DNA of 64,000 nt, from NCBI RefSeq assembly GCF_029168945.1, contig NC_083604.1:67286211-67350210 (forward strand), given 5' to 3'. The notes under the pieces are model-generated. The model was given only the letters and a program-made list of their open reading frames with translations. It was not told the origin of the DNA and did no database searches. Shown here in pieces: positions 22,581 through 34,519 of the stretch (positions are counted from its first letter, which is position 1; each line of letters opens with the position of its first letter). This DNA comes from Cannabis sativa (lineage: Eukaryota > Streptophyta > Magnoliopsida > Rosales > Cannabaceae). Made by a program: the position numbers and the translations under genes.

Positions 22581-25500
22581 GCAAACGTAATATTCATTAT
22601 ATAGTTGATGGATATATAATGAAAGAGATGAATACATATTTATATATATGTTCTTGTATTCTTTGAGGACAATGAAAAGTAATCTAATATCGATATAGAT
22701 TTTGACAAACATTTCCTGAAGTAAATGTTTTATATCTGTCAAAAAAAAAATGATTGTATTTATGTGAATACAGCTAAAGAATCATTAAAAATGATTATTA
22801 TTGATGCAATTTTATAGTGGATTTTGAATATCCAAAACAAATATTAAAAAAATTGCATTGAAACATCAAAGTATAAGAATAACAATGAGCATGACTAATG
22901 TTATTTAAATACATGAGGCATGTATTTATTGTTCATCATTCCCTGCAGAGAATGATACGAATTGAAGTCAATTACTTTTAAAGATTCTTCGTATTAGTCA
23001 TGTTATTATACATTGTTATTACTTGCAATGTTGGAAATTATTGAATCTGACATATATTAAAGATTAAATTTTGCATACATCTTGGAGACTATGCAAAAAT
23101 TGCATTCATATATTCTTTGAAATATCGTAAAAGAAATTGTTGAATAATTTCTTATATTTTTATGGATGAACAAGTAATAAATTTTTAAGAAATTTATGAT
23201 AATGTTCTACTTGTTCAATGTCATTCCCCGAAGTGAATGTAATGATTTTAAATAATCAATGACATTATTTACTACTCAAATATTTCCAGAAAAAAGTGGA
23301 AACAACCAAAAGATGAGATACCACACACAATCAAAGTGCATGAAATCTATTTATCATGTGTGGAATTGAATAATAGTGGTCGCGTACCTGTAGTACGGAC
23401 ACAGTTATAATCAAGATAAAAGTATACTTGATTATTTAATAGAATGTGAATTGTACAAACTTATTGTACATTTAGAATATTTAAATATCATTACCTAAAG
23501 AGAATGAATAGGCGTGAAATTCTATTTCAAAGAATATAGATTTCACATATATTGGTAATGCCATAAGAAAATTAATATATACATATTTTATTATTTCTTG
23601 AAATCAATAGTTTCAAACTATTGTTGGTACATGATATGTAAATATATAGTTACTATATAATTCAGTTTGCATATTCCCAAAAGTGGATATATATTTGCTA
23701 ATATTTGTTAGTGATCCAATATAATCAAAGTGATAAAGAATCACAAAATGATTAATTGAAAAGCTTCCTGAAGAAGTCTTACATACAATTGCTACTTTGA
23801 GTAGTAAAATGTCTTTGTATGTACCTAGATGTGTAACTTTTATCTAGTTATGAAAGTGATAATAAATAACTTATTATATGTACTTGTTGTACATTTAAAT
23901 ATATAATATATCAAGTCATGATAATTAGACTGATGAATAGTCTATTAATAAATTAGACGACTTGTTAGAAAGATATCAGGAAAATGAATGATATGTTATG
24001 GTTATATCTATTTGACCATTACAATAACATGATGAAGTTGTCATGTATCTTTTAAATTATACACATCATTGAATTGATGATAGTGATTCCTGAAGAGTGT
24101 ATATATTTTGGAGAATAATATAATTATATTATTCGTGTATATAAAAATGAAACTTGTAATGATTATGTTGTAATGAATTTACATTACATTTTGAAAGTTT
24201 CATTGAAATACAAATTATAGTGAACCTAAAGTTCATGAATTGAATTATTTTGACATGATCAATCATATGCAATAAATTGTCAAAGAATTTGACTAAATTT
24301 TGTTGAAGAACCAGAAGATTCTTCTCATTGTTATTTATAAGGCTCAAAAGAAGAATGTGCATATATTTGCACATAGAAAATATTTAAATTATATTTTCTT
24401 AACAATCTTGAGCCATTGTTAGATTTTTATTGCATAGTTTCTTATCGATGTGATAAGATTATATAATCATGCATTTACAAAATGTGTAAATTTATGTATT
24501 TCTAATTATACACGTATGACTCATTCTTAGAAATGAATTAAGTTCATAAGGATTGAACTTGAAACTGAAGTTTATTGAACCTGAAGTTCAATGTCATATA
24601 GTATATATGAGTTTAAACAAATATTGATTCATTGTGATATACCGAAATCCCCGTGTGTATATTAATATTATTAGATATCACAATTTTTAAAAATTCTCTC
24701 GATCAGGGGGAGAGAAGCAGTTGGGATCGATGATAATTTTTGAAAAATGATCCTTGCACAAAGTATATAAAAACAATATAGTTCAAAATGATATATACCA
24801 ACTGCAAATCAATATTATTCAAAGTTGAGATAGAATGAGTTGAAAACGCCTGAAGCGTAAATGAACAATGTAGAAATTATTAATAAATGTTCATTTGATT
24901 TGCCCTGAAGTTGTTAAATCTAGAGGTACTCATGGAGATACCTTAATGTTATAAAGTATTAAAGTGATAACCGTGATGAAAACGGTACTCGAAAAGACTC
25001 CCAAGAGAAGTTAGACATAACACATTTGATCATAATTGAATCCCTGAAGTGATTCTATATAGGTACCTATAAATGATAAACATATTTGAAAAATATGTAA
25101 TTTAAAGAGATCTCTATAAGTTATGTCAATATGGGAGGAAATTATCATTTATTGAAATTTTTATCGACAATAAATATTTAATGTTTGCATATGCAATAAA
25201 CTAACATGAGATAGCAAGGATCATGGTATTACATTTGTCGAGAATCATCGACATACATTTTGATTTTTGGCCAAAATATTATGACGCAATCCAGGTAAAT
25301 TTACTCACATAAAGTGAAGTAAGACCTGTAGGGTGTGCAAATAAATATTTCTAATGAGAAATTTGCATATATGTATTTGTACATAATGAATTGTTGTACA
25401 AAGTTTGCATAGACATGAGATTGATTGAAGTAAGGCTTAAATATTGAGAAAATATAATCATGATTTGATTATAGCCTGGAATATATTTTATAAGGATTTA

Positions 25501-26230
25501 TAAGCGTCACATAAATGTTGCAACAAAATGTTATTTATTTGGAGCTCCTAATATAGTGAGAATTTGAAATAAGCCTTATCTAAAAATTCTAGAAGAATTT
25601 AATACATGTCTTAAGTGATATAAATTTAAAATCGCGCGCACTATATGACAAAGATCTTTGTATGAAATAAAGACATGTAAGTAAATTATTATTTGAAAAA
25701 TACCTATGGTTGTCTATGCAATATAAATACGTAAATTATACGTTGTGATAGACTCTTGAAGAGTTTTTGATTAATTGAAGAACAAACTTTTATTTCTTTT
25801 GTATTTCGAGAAATATTAATGTATAAAGTTTGTTCATTAGTATCAAGTCCGAAGTACTTCATATGTATCAAGAATTATAAATATATGATCATTTGATATG
25901 GAAATTAAGATCATAAAACAAGATGGAATAAATATATGGTCTTGGAGTACCATCATTGTCACAAATGAAAATTTATAGTACCATTAATGTGTTATGTTCA
26001 TATCTACTTGAAATTTTAAATTTTCGTATGAACAAAGTTGTGTACACACATGAATGATACAATTAGTTGGATAAAGACTAATGTTCCACGAACCCCTCAT
26101 CTATAATTTAGAAGTCCATACATACTTTGGAAGAGTTATAGAAAATATATGATCAAAGATTATATATGGTGATATTTTAAAAGTGATAACAATAATCTTA
26201 TGAGATATATTATCACCAAAAGAATTATGG
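22581..26230. other. Interior rich in short hairpins
   Basis: No gene. A CCTGAAG-like heptamer recurs and is repeatedly flanked by complementary bases whose sequence changes from site to site: 22707-22730, 22935-22956, 23222-23239, 24221-24235, 24305-24324, 24574-24592, 24846-24858 and 25038-25055. Other perfect stems occur at 23077-23097, 24113-24134 and near 25785-25850 (GAACAAACTTT with its inverse). Confidence 0.6.
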
Positions 26231-26244
26231 ATCATATGTGCATG

Positions 26245-26886
26245 AGGGGGAGACATATTCATGTTGCACTCTTTTTCCCTTAGTTCAGGTTTTGTCCCAA
26301 TGGGTTTTCCTGGCAAGGTTTTTAACGAGGCAACTTGCAAATAATTATGAATATGAAATACATATTGTACTCTTTTTCCTAGCTCAGATTTTGTCCCACT
26401 GGGTTTTTCTGGCAAGGTTTTTAATGAGGCAACTATAAATCATGTTAACATACTTGCATTTTATGAAGCAAGTAGAGAATGTGTGTGAGTGAGATCATTG
26501 GCATAACATATTCGGGAAACATATGGATTGCACTCAATAAAGAAGTATCAACCCAAGCAATTCTCTATGGATAATACTGCTTGCATCGTTCAACTAAAAG
26601 GAGGTACATTGAAGGAGATAGAGTTAGAACACATTTCACGAAATTCTTCTTATACGCTTCAAGAAAATGCATATTGGTGTTCAACATATTCAATCAAGTG
26701 TCAATCTTACAAACTTATTCACAAAGCTATTACCAACATCAACATTTGAGAAGACGGCAGACAAGATCGAAATTCGTCGATTAGAAGATCTCCACAAATG
26801 CCTAAATGAGGGGGAGGGAGTTAGTTTACACTATACTCTTTTTCCTTTGACCAAATTTTTTAGCAAGATTTTTAATAAGGCAGTTA
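26245..26886 (+). repeat. Triplicated 3' module of the LTR element
   Basis: Three diverged copies of about 75 bp run from a CTCTTTTTCCYTTAG start to a GGCAAGGTTTTTAATGAGGCA end, at about 26263-26332, 26365-26432 and 26818-26886. The first and third are preceded by GGGGGAG purine tracts. This module usually lies between pol and the 3' LTR in plant Copia elements. Confidence 0.6.
26528..26810 (+). pseudogene. Copia RNase H C-terminal relic
   Basis: MDNTACIVQLKGG, then in a shifted frame GDRVRTHFTKFF, then NLTNLFTKLLPTSTFEK: the C-terminal part of a Copia RNase H spread over at least two frames. It is the only recognisable protein trace in this element. Confidence 0.7.
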
Positions 26887-26909
26887 TATTATGGACATCC
26901 AAGGAGGAG

Positions 26910-27162
26910 TGTTATAAATATTAATAATTATGTGGATGTCCAAATCTTTTATTTATTACCATGAATTGTAATCAACATTCCTCTTTTCCTTAGTTTCCCT
27001 TTTTCTTAGTTTCTTAATATCTCACTCTTGTATTTGTATAAATAGGGGTTCACCCTATTGGAATAAACACCTCAGAAATTCTCATTCACTTTCTCTTTCT
27101 CTCTTCATCTTCTTCTTCTTTACTCTCTTCTACTTTATATTATTTTATATTATTTTATAACA
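26910..27162 (+). repeat. 3' LTR of non-autonomous element
   Basis: Matches the 5' LTR but carries a 10-bp duplication of ATTATTTTAT at its end. It is preceded by the purine tract CCAAGGAGGAG. Confidence 0.85.
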
Positions 27163-27393
27163 ATTTTAATATTTATTAATATAATTTATTAAATTTGATA
27201 AATATTTAATATTAAAATATTTTTATTATATTAATAAAATAATATAATAATAAAGAATATATTTTTTAGTGTAATTTTTAGTGTTGTGATTAGAATTAAA
27301 AAAAAAATGTTAAAATAGTACTAGATTTAACACAAAATATGAGTTTTATTTACCATTGGAGATCGCCTTATATACCAATTTTCCTATATATAT

Positions 27394-28524
27394 ATGGGTA
27401 TGCTCTAAATGGGTATTACCCATGTATGGGTATTTTATTCTTGACCATTGGATCAAATATCTAATGGTTAATATTTATAATCATTAATTAAATATTAAAA
27501 AATTAATATTTCCTATTTTGTTATTCTCTGTATTCCTAAAATAGATAAAACTATTAATAGAAATAAAAAATTTATAAATGAAATTATTATTTAAAAAATA
27601 AAACACACTAAAAAACTAACAAATTATTTTTTTTAATAAAAATCATTTTAAAGATTAAAAAGAAAAAAAGTGTATATTTATCTTTTTATAAAATTTCTTC
27701 AAACTAGAATTCTAAATTACATTACTGAAAACAAAAAAAATAATAATTTTAAGCTTTAAACTGTAATACATATAAAATGTATAAGATTTTTTCTAAACCT
27801 AAAATCTTTAATTTTATAATAATTAACAATTATTTATATGTTTTTTTTATTTTTTTAAAATACTTGAGCTTACAAAATCTATAAGAACAAAACCAATAAA
27901 GAAAATTTTAACAAAAAAAAAATGAAAGAAGAACAAAGTGTCATATTACCAACACAAGAATTTCAACACAAAAAATTATATTTGACCCCTAGACAAGATT
28001 ATCATCTTTCAATCCTAAAAATATAAATAATGAACAACACCTCATTAGTTATTCTATGAGAATGATGCATGGTAATATCAAAAAAATTATTGGATGATAA
28101 TAATATTTCTCTAACAATGATAGCCTAAGTAAGAACTAAGAAGTATTGTAGTGTTTTAATTTTCAGAGTGTGAATAATATTAAGACAATTGAATTCCACA
28201 ATCAAGCTCTTATTCTCCTAATAAAAAAACACATTAATATACATGTAAATGATTTTTAGTTTTACAATAATAAATTATTAATATACTCACAATTTCATAA
28301 AATAATAAAGTAGTAATTTTAATTAATTTTTAAAAATAATTTATAATTTTTTTTTCAAACTATTAATTGTAATTATTATTTCTAATTTTATAAAAATAAA
28401 TATAATTTTTTTTTAAAAAAAAATAATTGTTAGAAACTTGCCATAAAAAGTTATTAAATTGTTACCTTATTAATTTTTTTTTTAGTTCCCATCAATAGGT
28501 ATTACACATTAAGAAGTGTTCCAT
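27394..28524. mobile_element. 1.1-kb inverted-repeat element, second full copy
   Basis: Colinear with 3855-4997 over its whole length and with the same imperfect terminal inverted repeats. It is flanked by (TA)n. There is no coding sequence. Confidence 0.7.
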
Positions 28525-28858
28525 ATATATATACTAGTAAAATACTACGTGCGAGGCACGTATACTAAGTTTTATGCTAGGTGTGTCTTGCTTTATTTAA
28601 AAATAATACAACAAATAATTAAAGAAAAAATATTAATTATTATTTGAGATTATTAATATGTATATTCAATTAATGTAATGATGTTGTTAGTAATGTTTAA
28701 AAGTAAATACTGAATACAATATATGACTGCAAATCAAAGAAGTTAGGAATTTTGCTATTGATTCTTCGAAACAAACTTCTTGATTGTTGTGAGAAAAAAA
28801 ATATAATGGAAGCAAAATACATCTGAACAGACCGAAGAACAAAAAGATGAAATATAAA
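28525..28858. other. AT-rich spacer
   Basis: Contains an ACGTGCGAGGCACGT palindrome near 28547 of the kind seen at ends of decayed plant repeats. No gene. It is the left flank of the Gypsy insertion. Confidence 0.4.
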
Positions 28859-29637
28859 TGTTGCCCCTAACTTTTCCCAATATACGTGGACCAATCAGAC
28901 AGGGACACGTGGATCAAGCAATTCATAATATTTGCTAAGTCTTTATGCCATAAGGTAACGTCCCGGACGTAGGTCCCGGAGAAGGCACGTGGAACTCAAT
29001 ATGCTCCCGGAAGCTCATATAACGCTAAGGCGTCTCCGCGAGGTGTCAGGTTTCTCCTGAGCAATCAAGTCGCATTAAATGCCACATGGGAGGAAGCGTG
29101 TTGGGACTGCTACACGCAATAAAGTCTGACGGCACAACCTCCAACCAGCAGCGCCACAATAATGATCATTTAAGTCTAGCGACGGCTACACTGTGAAGAG
29201 TCACGTCAATCAAAAGGCAATAAGGACATTCCACATAAAAACCCTACAGCACCTAGGGATTTGACCATGCATTACCCATGGTATATTCATTGGGAATACC
29301 CAACTTTATGGATACTTACAGAGACACTTGTAAGGACAATTCTAGGGATTACCCCGCCAAAAACACTATAAATACCCCCTCAAAGCTCATTAAATGGGAT
29401 CGAGAATCTTGGGCTGCATATGAGCAAGTAGAGTAAATACTCACCAAGAACATTCTCTGTATTTATAAGGGTGAAACTCTCCCAAGTATATTCTCTGTAT
29501 TAAATACATCCATAAATAACAAAGACTCGTGGACTAAGGCTCATTAACGCCCCAACCACGTAAAAATCCTTCTCTCACTTTCTTACAGCTCGGTAATTTT
29601 ATAATATTTTATTAGTTGTCGAAAATCTCGGTCAACA
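28859..29637 (+). repeat. Gypsy 5' LTR
   Basis: TGTTGCCCC...CGGTCAACA, 779 bp. It contains a TATA-like CACTATAAATACCCCC near 29366. Confidence 0.92.
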
Positions 29638-29660
29638 TTTTGGTGCTTTCATTGAGAGCT
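29638..29660 (+). other. Gypsy primer-binding site region
   Basis: TGGTGCTTTCATTGAGAGC follows the LTR after three T's, in the usual place and of a form common in plant Gypsy elements. Confidence 0.65.
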
Positions 29661-29699
29661 GAAGAAAGCCACTGTAGATAAACACTTGACTTCACAAAC

Positions 29700-31831
29700 A
29701 TGGTGGAGACTAGAAGTACTCGTCAGCCTCGCCCTCTTGAAGACGCTCAAGCCTCAAGAGAAGCAGAGGAGTCCGAGGAAGAAGAAATAATCCACGATGA
29801 TGACTACGAGGGAAACCTCGACGAGTATGCCTATGACGAAGGTAGTTACTCAGAACTGGTGCTTCTCAGACAAAAGCTATCGATCACGAGGCCGAGATCG
29901 AAGCTCAGAAAGCGCAAAACCAGAAAATGCAAGAAGTGATGCTGGCCATGCAAAAAGCCATGGAGGCAGCTGGCATTCACGTGCACCCCAAGGCAATGAC
30001 CCCTGGACTTGACAAGGAGCCAGCGACGTCTTCGCCTAGTTCCCAACAGCAGAAATCTAGGGAGCCTAGCCCTATAAGATACCCTGCTGAAGGGAACCAA
30101 ACAAAAAACCCTACTTCTACCCCAGGGCGAAAGAAAAAGGCGCAGGATCCGCGAAAGGTCCGCTCAGATTTCCCTGAAGGGAAAGGTCCGCAGAGGGGCA
30201 AGCCCCAAAAAGGGAGCTTTGGCCCTCAGGATCGAGGGGACCGAAAAAGCGTTTCTGTGCACCAAGAACCCGGGGGAAGAGGGAGAAGAGGACAGAGGTG
30301 TCCTCCCGTTGATCTGAGAAATCAAATCAACGGGAACCAATGTGATCTCCGAGATCACCTTGACCAAAAAAGATACGGACCCGCGGTCTCCACAGGTACG
30401 TTAAATGAAGGAATTATGGCAGAACTCACCATACTTCGAAAAGACATCGCCCGAGTCTCCCAGAGACAGAAAGGAGATGACTCCGACTCAGACAGCGAGG
30501 ATCGGGAACCCTGTGCTAAGCACATCTTAGAGGCAGAGCTCCCTAAGAACTTCAAGATGCCCGAAATGGCAGCTTATACCGGGAACTCCGATCCTAGCGA
30601 TCACTTGTCACGGTTCAACCGTGTCATGACGGTCATGAGGGTCAGCAATGACGCCAAATGTCTGTGCTTCCCACTTACCCTAAGTGGGTCCGCGGAGGAA
30701 TGGTTCAAAAAACTGGAACCAGGATCCGTAGGCTGTTGGAACAAGCTACAGACCAACTTCCGGAGACAGTTTGTCGCCGCAAGAAAGGTCAATTTGGAGG
30801 TCAGTGCCTTGACTAATATCAAGCAACTGCCCACCGAGACCTTGAAGAATTATATAAAGAGGTTCCGAGAGGAAGCCTCGAAAACCAAGAAGGTTGACGA
30901 CGGACAACAGCTTGCACTTCTCCAAGCAGGAATCCGTACTGGGACTCCTTTCTGGAATGAACTGCAGCAAGAAGGAGCTGCCAACCTTCAAGACTTCCAG
31001 AAAAGAGTCCAAAAATATATCAACCTCGAAGAAGCCCAGATCGTGGCTTACGAAGGATACTATCCCACCGGGATAGTAGGGTACATGCCCGGAGTGTCGC
31101 CCTCGGGTACTGCCCCGACCACCACTCCACAAGCAAGTAGCATACAATTCTCTGCTACTCCCGGGTATAGCCAGGGCCAAGCCTTGGCACCAGTATCATC
31201 CCATTTTGGCAACCCGTCCGGAGTGAATGGACAAGCTCCTTCACACTCTACTCCGGCTGCTAGTCTGGCAGGCCCTTCCCAAGGTTCGAGGAGTAAAAGA
31301 TCCTCCAAGGGCAGCACCCGGACGGGAGAGAAGCGCCAGAAAAGGGGGTACACCCCCCAGTATACTCAATACACAGAGTTGTCGGACTCCCAAGAGCGTG
31401 TGTACTTTGCTACTAGGCAAAATACACACTACCGGAGACCACAACCGTTGCACAGAGATAGCTCCTGGAGAGATCCGAGCAAAAGATGCGAGTACCACAA
31501 CGACATTGGTCACAGCACCAATGAATGTAAAAATCTCAAGGACGAGATTGAAAATCTAATCCGATTAGGCCACCTCTACGAGTGGATCAAAAATAGGTTG
31601 CCCCACCTCAATCCGGGCCAGGCGACTGCGGGTATGCCTCAGGGAACACCGGGGGGTACAGCAGGGGCATTGGCTCCAGCTGCTCCCGCGGGCGACGCCC
31701 AGCATATCCCTGGTCTACCGCCCCGGCCTAATGGGAGGGTAGCCATGATCTCCGGAGGTCCCCATATCAGAGGAACTACTCGCAAGGAGCTTAAGCGATA
31801 CGCAGGGGCCGCAGAACATAATGAGGTGTAG
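29700..31831 (+). pseudogene. Gypsy gag (frameshift, terminal TAG)
   Basis: ATG 29700 begins an acidic N-terminus (MVETRSTRQ then many Glu/Asp). Near 29870 the frame shifts by one base; the continuation (KAIDHEAEIEAQ then MQEVMLAMQKAME) runs on as 634 open codons. The retrotransposon gag core lies about 205-375 residues into that frame (FKMPEMAAYTGNSDPSDHL, then GSAEEWFKKLEPGSV). A zinc-knuckle-like CEYHNDIGHSTNEC lies near 525. A TAG at 31829-31831 ends it, and the same frame stays open afterwards. Confidence 0.85.
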
Positions 31832-33625
31832 GAAGTTACTCAACTCCCAGCTCAAAGGCCCCGGTTGATGGACCAACCCATCACGTTCACGGAAGAAGAC
31901 GCCAAGACAGTGCACTTCCCTCATCATGACCCATTGGTCATAGAGACCCCCATCGCGAATAAAGTGGTGGCCAGAGTCTTAATTGACAATGGGAGTTCCG
32001 TGAACCTACTCTTCAAAGAAGCCTTCACCGCGATAGGCTTGACGGACCGGGACCTCTCACCCAGTGGGTCCCAGCTCACAGGGTTTAATGGGAAGATACT
32101 TATCCCAATGGGAAAAGTAAGGCTCCCAGTCACCTTGTGCCCGGACACCCCCCAGAGCACATTTAAATACTGCACTTTCATAGTAGTGGATTGCCCGACA
32201 GCCTACAACGCGATCCTCGGCCGATCGGCCTTGGTAGACTTTGGCGCAGTCACATCGATTCGGCACCCGTGCCTAAAGTTCCCTACACGGGAGGCCGGAA
32301 TCGGAACTGTGATGGGAAACCAGGGGGAAGCAAGACAATGTTGCAATGTCGCAACCCACCTGCCCGTGCTAATGGTCCGGGAGTCAGCTGAGCCAGAAGT
32401 GGCTGAAGAGGATGAGCTGGACCCCCGTGTGGGGTCTGAAAGAATTGTGGAATCAATGGAGGACGTCGAGGAAGTATCAGTGTGCGACCTCGACTCCACC
32501 AGAGTACTCCGGCTAGGGAAGAACCTAGATCCGGAGGAAAAAGAAAAAATAATAAAAACACTGAAGGGCGCCATCGACATCTTTGCATGGCGCCAAGAAG
32601 ACATGAGTGGCATAAGCCCTCATGTCATCACCCACGTACTCAACGTCAATCCGGACATGCCCCCCGTCCAGCAAAAGCGACGCCCGCTCGACTCGGTGAA
32701 AGCCGAAGCTCTAGAGAAAGAGGTGGACAAACTTTTGACCAACGGCATGATCCGCGGCGTATACTATCTGGAGTGGCTGGCCAATCCGGTCCTGGTGCCC
32801 AAGCCGAACGGAACTTGGCGAGTTTGTATAGATTTCACCGATCTAAACAAAGCTTGTCCAAAGGACTTCTTCCCGCTACCCAGGATCGACTAGATGGTAG
32901 ATGCCACTTCTGGATTCAAACTGCTATCCTTCATGGACGCCTATGCTGGGTACAATCAAATAAAAATACATACGGCAGAACAGGATTGCACTAGCTTCAG
33001 GACTGATAAGGGGGTATACTGTTACTTAGTCATGCCCTTCGGACTGAAAAACACCGGAGCATCCTATCAAAGAATGGTAAACCGGATGTTCAAAGGCCTC
33101 CTGGGGCGAAACATGGAGGTTTATGTAGACGACATGCTCGTCAAATCCAAAGCATGCAACAGCCATGCGAGCGATTTAGAAGAATGCTTCGAAGTGGTTC
33201 GGAGATACGGCATGAAGCTCAACCCAAAGAAATGCACCTTTGGGGTCAAATCAGGAAAGTTCCTGGGCTTCATCGTCAGTCAAAGGGGGATTGAGGCAAA
33301 TCCGGAAAAAATCCAGGCTCTCCTGAGCATGCCATCCCCCAAAAAGCATAAAGATGTGCAGAGCCTGACTAGAAAGGTAGCTGCTTTAAGCCGCTTCATC
33401 TCTCGGTCCACGGACAAGTGCATACCCTTCTTCAACGTATTAAAGAAGTGTCAAAAGTTTGAATGGTCGGACGAGTGCGAGGAGGCATTTAAAAAGCTAA
33501 AAGAGCACATGGCCAAGCCTCCTATCTTATCAAAACCCGTCCTCGGAGAAGACCTATTTCTTTATTTGGCTGTCTCCGAACACGCGGTCAGCGCTGCCCT
33601 AGTCCGGGAAGAAGAGAAAACTTAG
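31832..33625 (+). pseudogene. Gypsy protease and reverse transcriptase
   Basis: Same frame as gag. The aspartic protease has VLIDNGSSVNLLF near 31975-32015. The reverse transcriptase starts near 32640 and shows FMDAYAGYNQI near 32932 and the catalytic YVDDMLVKSK near 33120. A TAG at 32891-32893 cuts the domain just before its first catalytic Asp, and another at 33623-33625 cuts the following RNase H. Confidence 0.88.
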
Positions 33626-34519
33626 CATCCCGTGTACTATGTCAGCAAGCGCATGATAGGGGTCGAAACAAGATACCCAGTCATTGAAAAACTGGTTTTT
33701 TGCCTCCTGATGGCGTCAAGGAAGTTGAGGCCATACTTCCAAGCACATCCGATCAAAATTCTGACCAACCAGCCGCTCCGGCAAGTCCTCCAAAAACCTG
33801 AAGAATCCGGAAGGCTCCTCAAGTGGGCAATGGAGCTAAGTCAATTCGACTTGCACTACATGCCCCGAATTTCTATAAAAGGCCAAGCCTTGGCGGACTT
33901 CATTACTGAATGCAACGAAGCCGAGGCAACCGCGAATGTGCCGGTACCGCCAATACCCACATGGAGAGTATTTGTAGACGGAGCCTCCAATGAAAACGGT
34001 TCTGGAGCCGGAGTGGCGATGATATCACCAACCGGACTGCGACTCCAGGCGGCCCTACGGTTTGACTTCGCAGCTTCAAACAATGAGGCCGAGTATGAAG
34101 CCCTAATAGCAGGACTGAAATTAGCGAAAGCTGTAGGAGCCAAAAGAGTGGAAGTCTATAGTGATTCCCAACTGGTTGTAAACCAGGTATCCGGAGAATA
34201 CCAAACACGCGGCGAGCGAATGGCCGCGTACGTAACAATAGCCCGGGAGCTGCTCCACGAGTTCACAGACTATAAAATAGAAAGAATCCCCCGGGAAAAG
34301 AACGCTCATGCGGACTGTCTGGCTAAGTTAGCCTCAGATAGCGAAATCGAAGAGCTGGGGATAGTACCAGTGAAACGCTTGCCAGAGCCAAGCATCAAAA
34401 TAAAAGAGACCATGCTAACGGTTGGGCAAGAACCCAGCTGGATGGTCCCCATCATAAAATACATAGCACAAGGTGAGTTGCTCCAAGAAAGGGCACTGTC
34501 TCGGAAGATTCAGTATTAG
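33626..34519 (+). pseudogene. Gypsy RNase H plus second archaeal-type RNase H
   Basis: The first part (YVSKRMIGVETRY, LRPYFQAHPI) finishes the normal Gypsy RNase H. A separate domain starts near 33958: FVDGASNENGSGAG, AEYEALIAGLKLA, YSDSQLVVNQVSGEY, then HADCLAKLAS. All catalytic-type acids (D, E, D, D) are visible. This dual arrangement is known from the Tat lineage. A TAG at 34517-34519 ends it. Confidence 0.85.

Larger units (their letters stand above)
21878..27162 (+). mobile_element. Non-autonomous Copia-derived LTR element
   Basis: 5.3 kb bounded by LTRs of 243 and 253 bp and by a 5-bp ATTTT duplication. The interior is AT-rich and has no long open frame. The only coding trace is a frameshifted RNase H C-terminus near 26560-26810, so the copy must have moved with borrowed proteins. 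Its interior carries a run of short hairpins with a CTGAA-like loop. Confidence 0.85.
21705..27367. mobile_element. Tourist-like (PIF/Harbinger) MITE split by an LTR element
   Basis: The left end GGCCATCTCCAATG and the right end CATTGGAGATCGCC are inverted repeats flanked by TTA on both sides (21702-21704 and 27368-27370), the 3-bp duplication typical of this superfamily. Removing the nested element (21878-27162) and its duplication leaves a MITE of about 370 bp. Confidence 0.75.
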
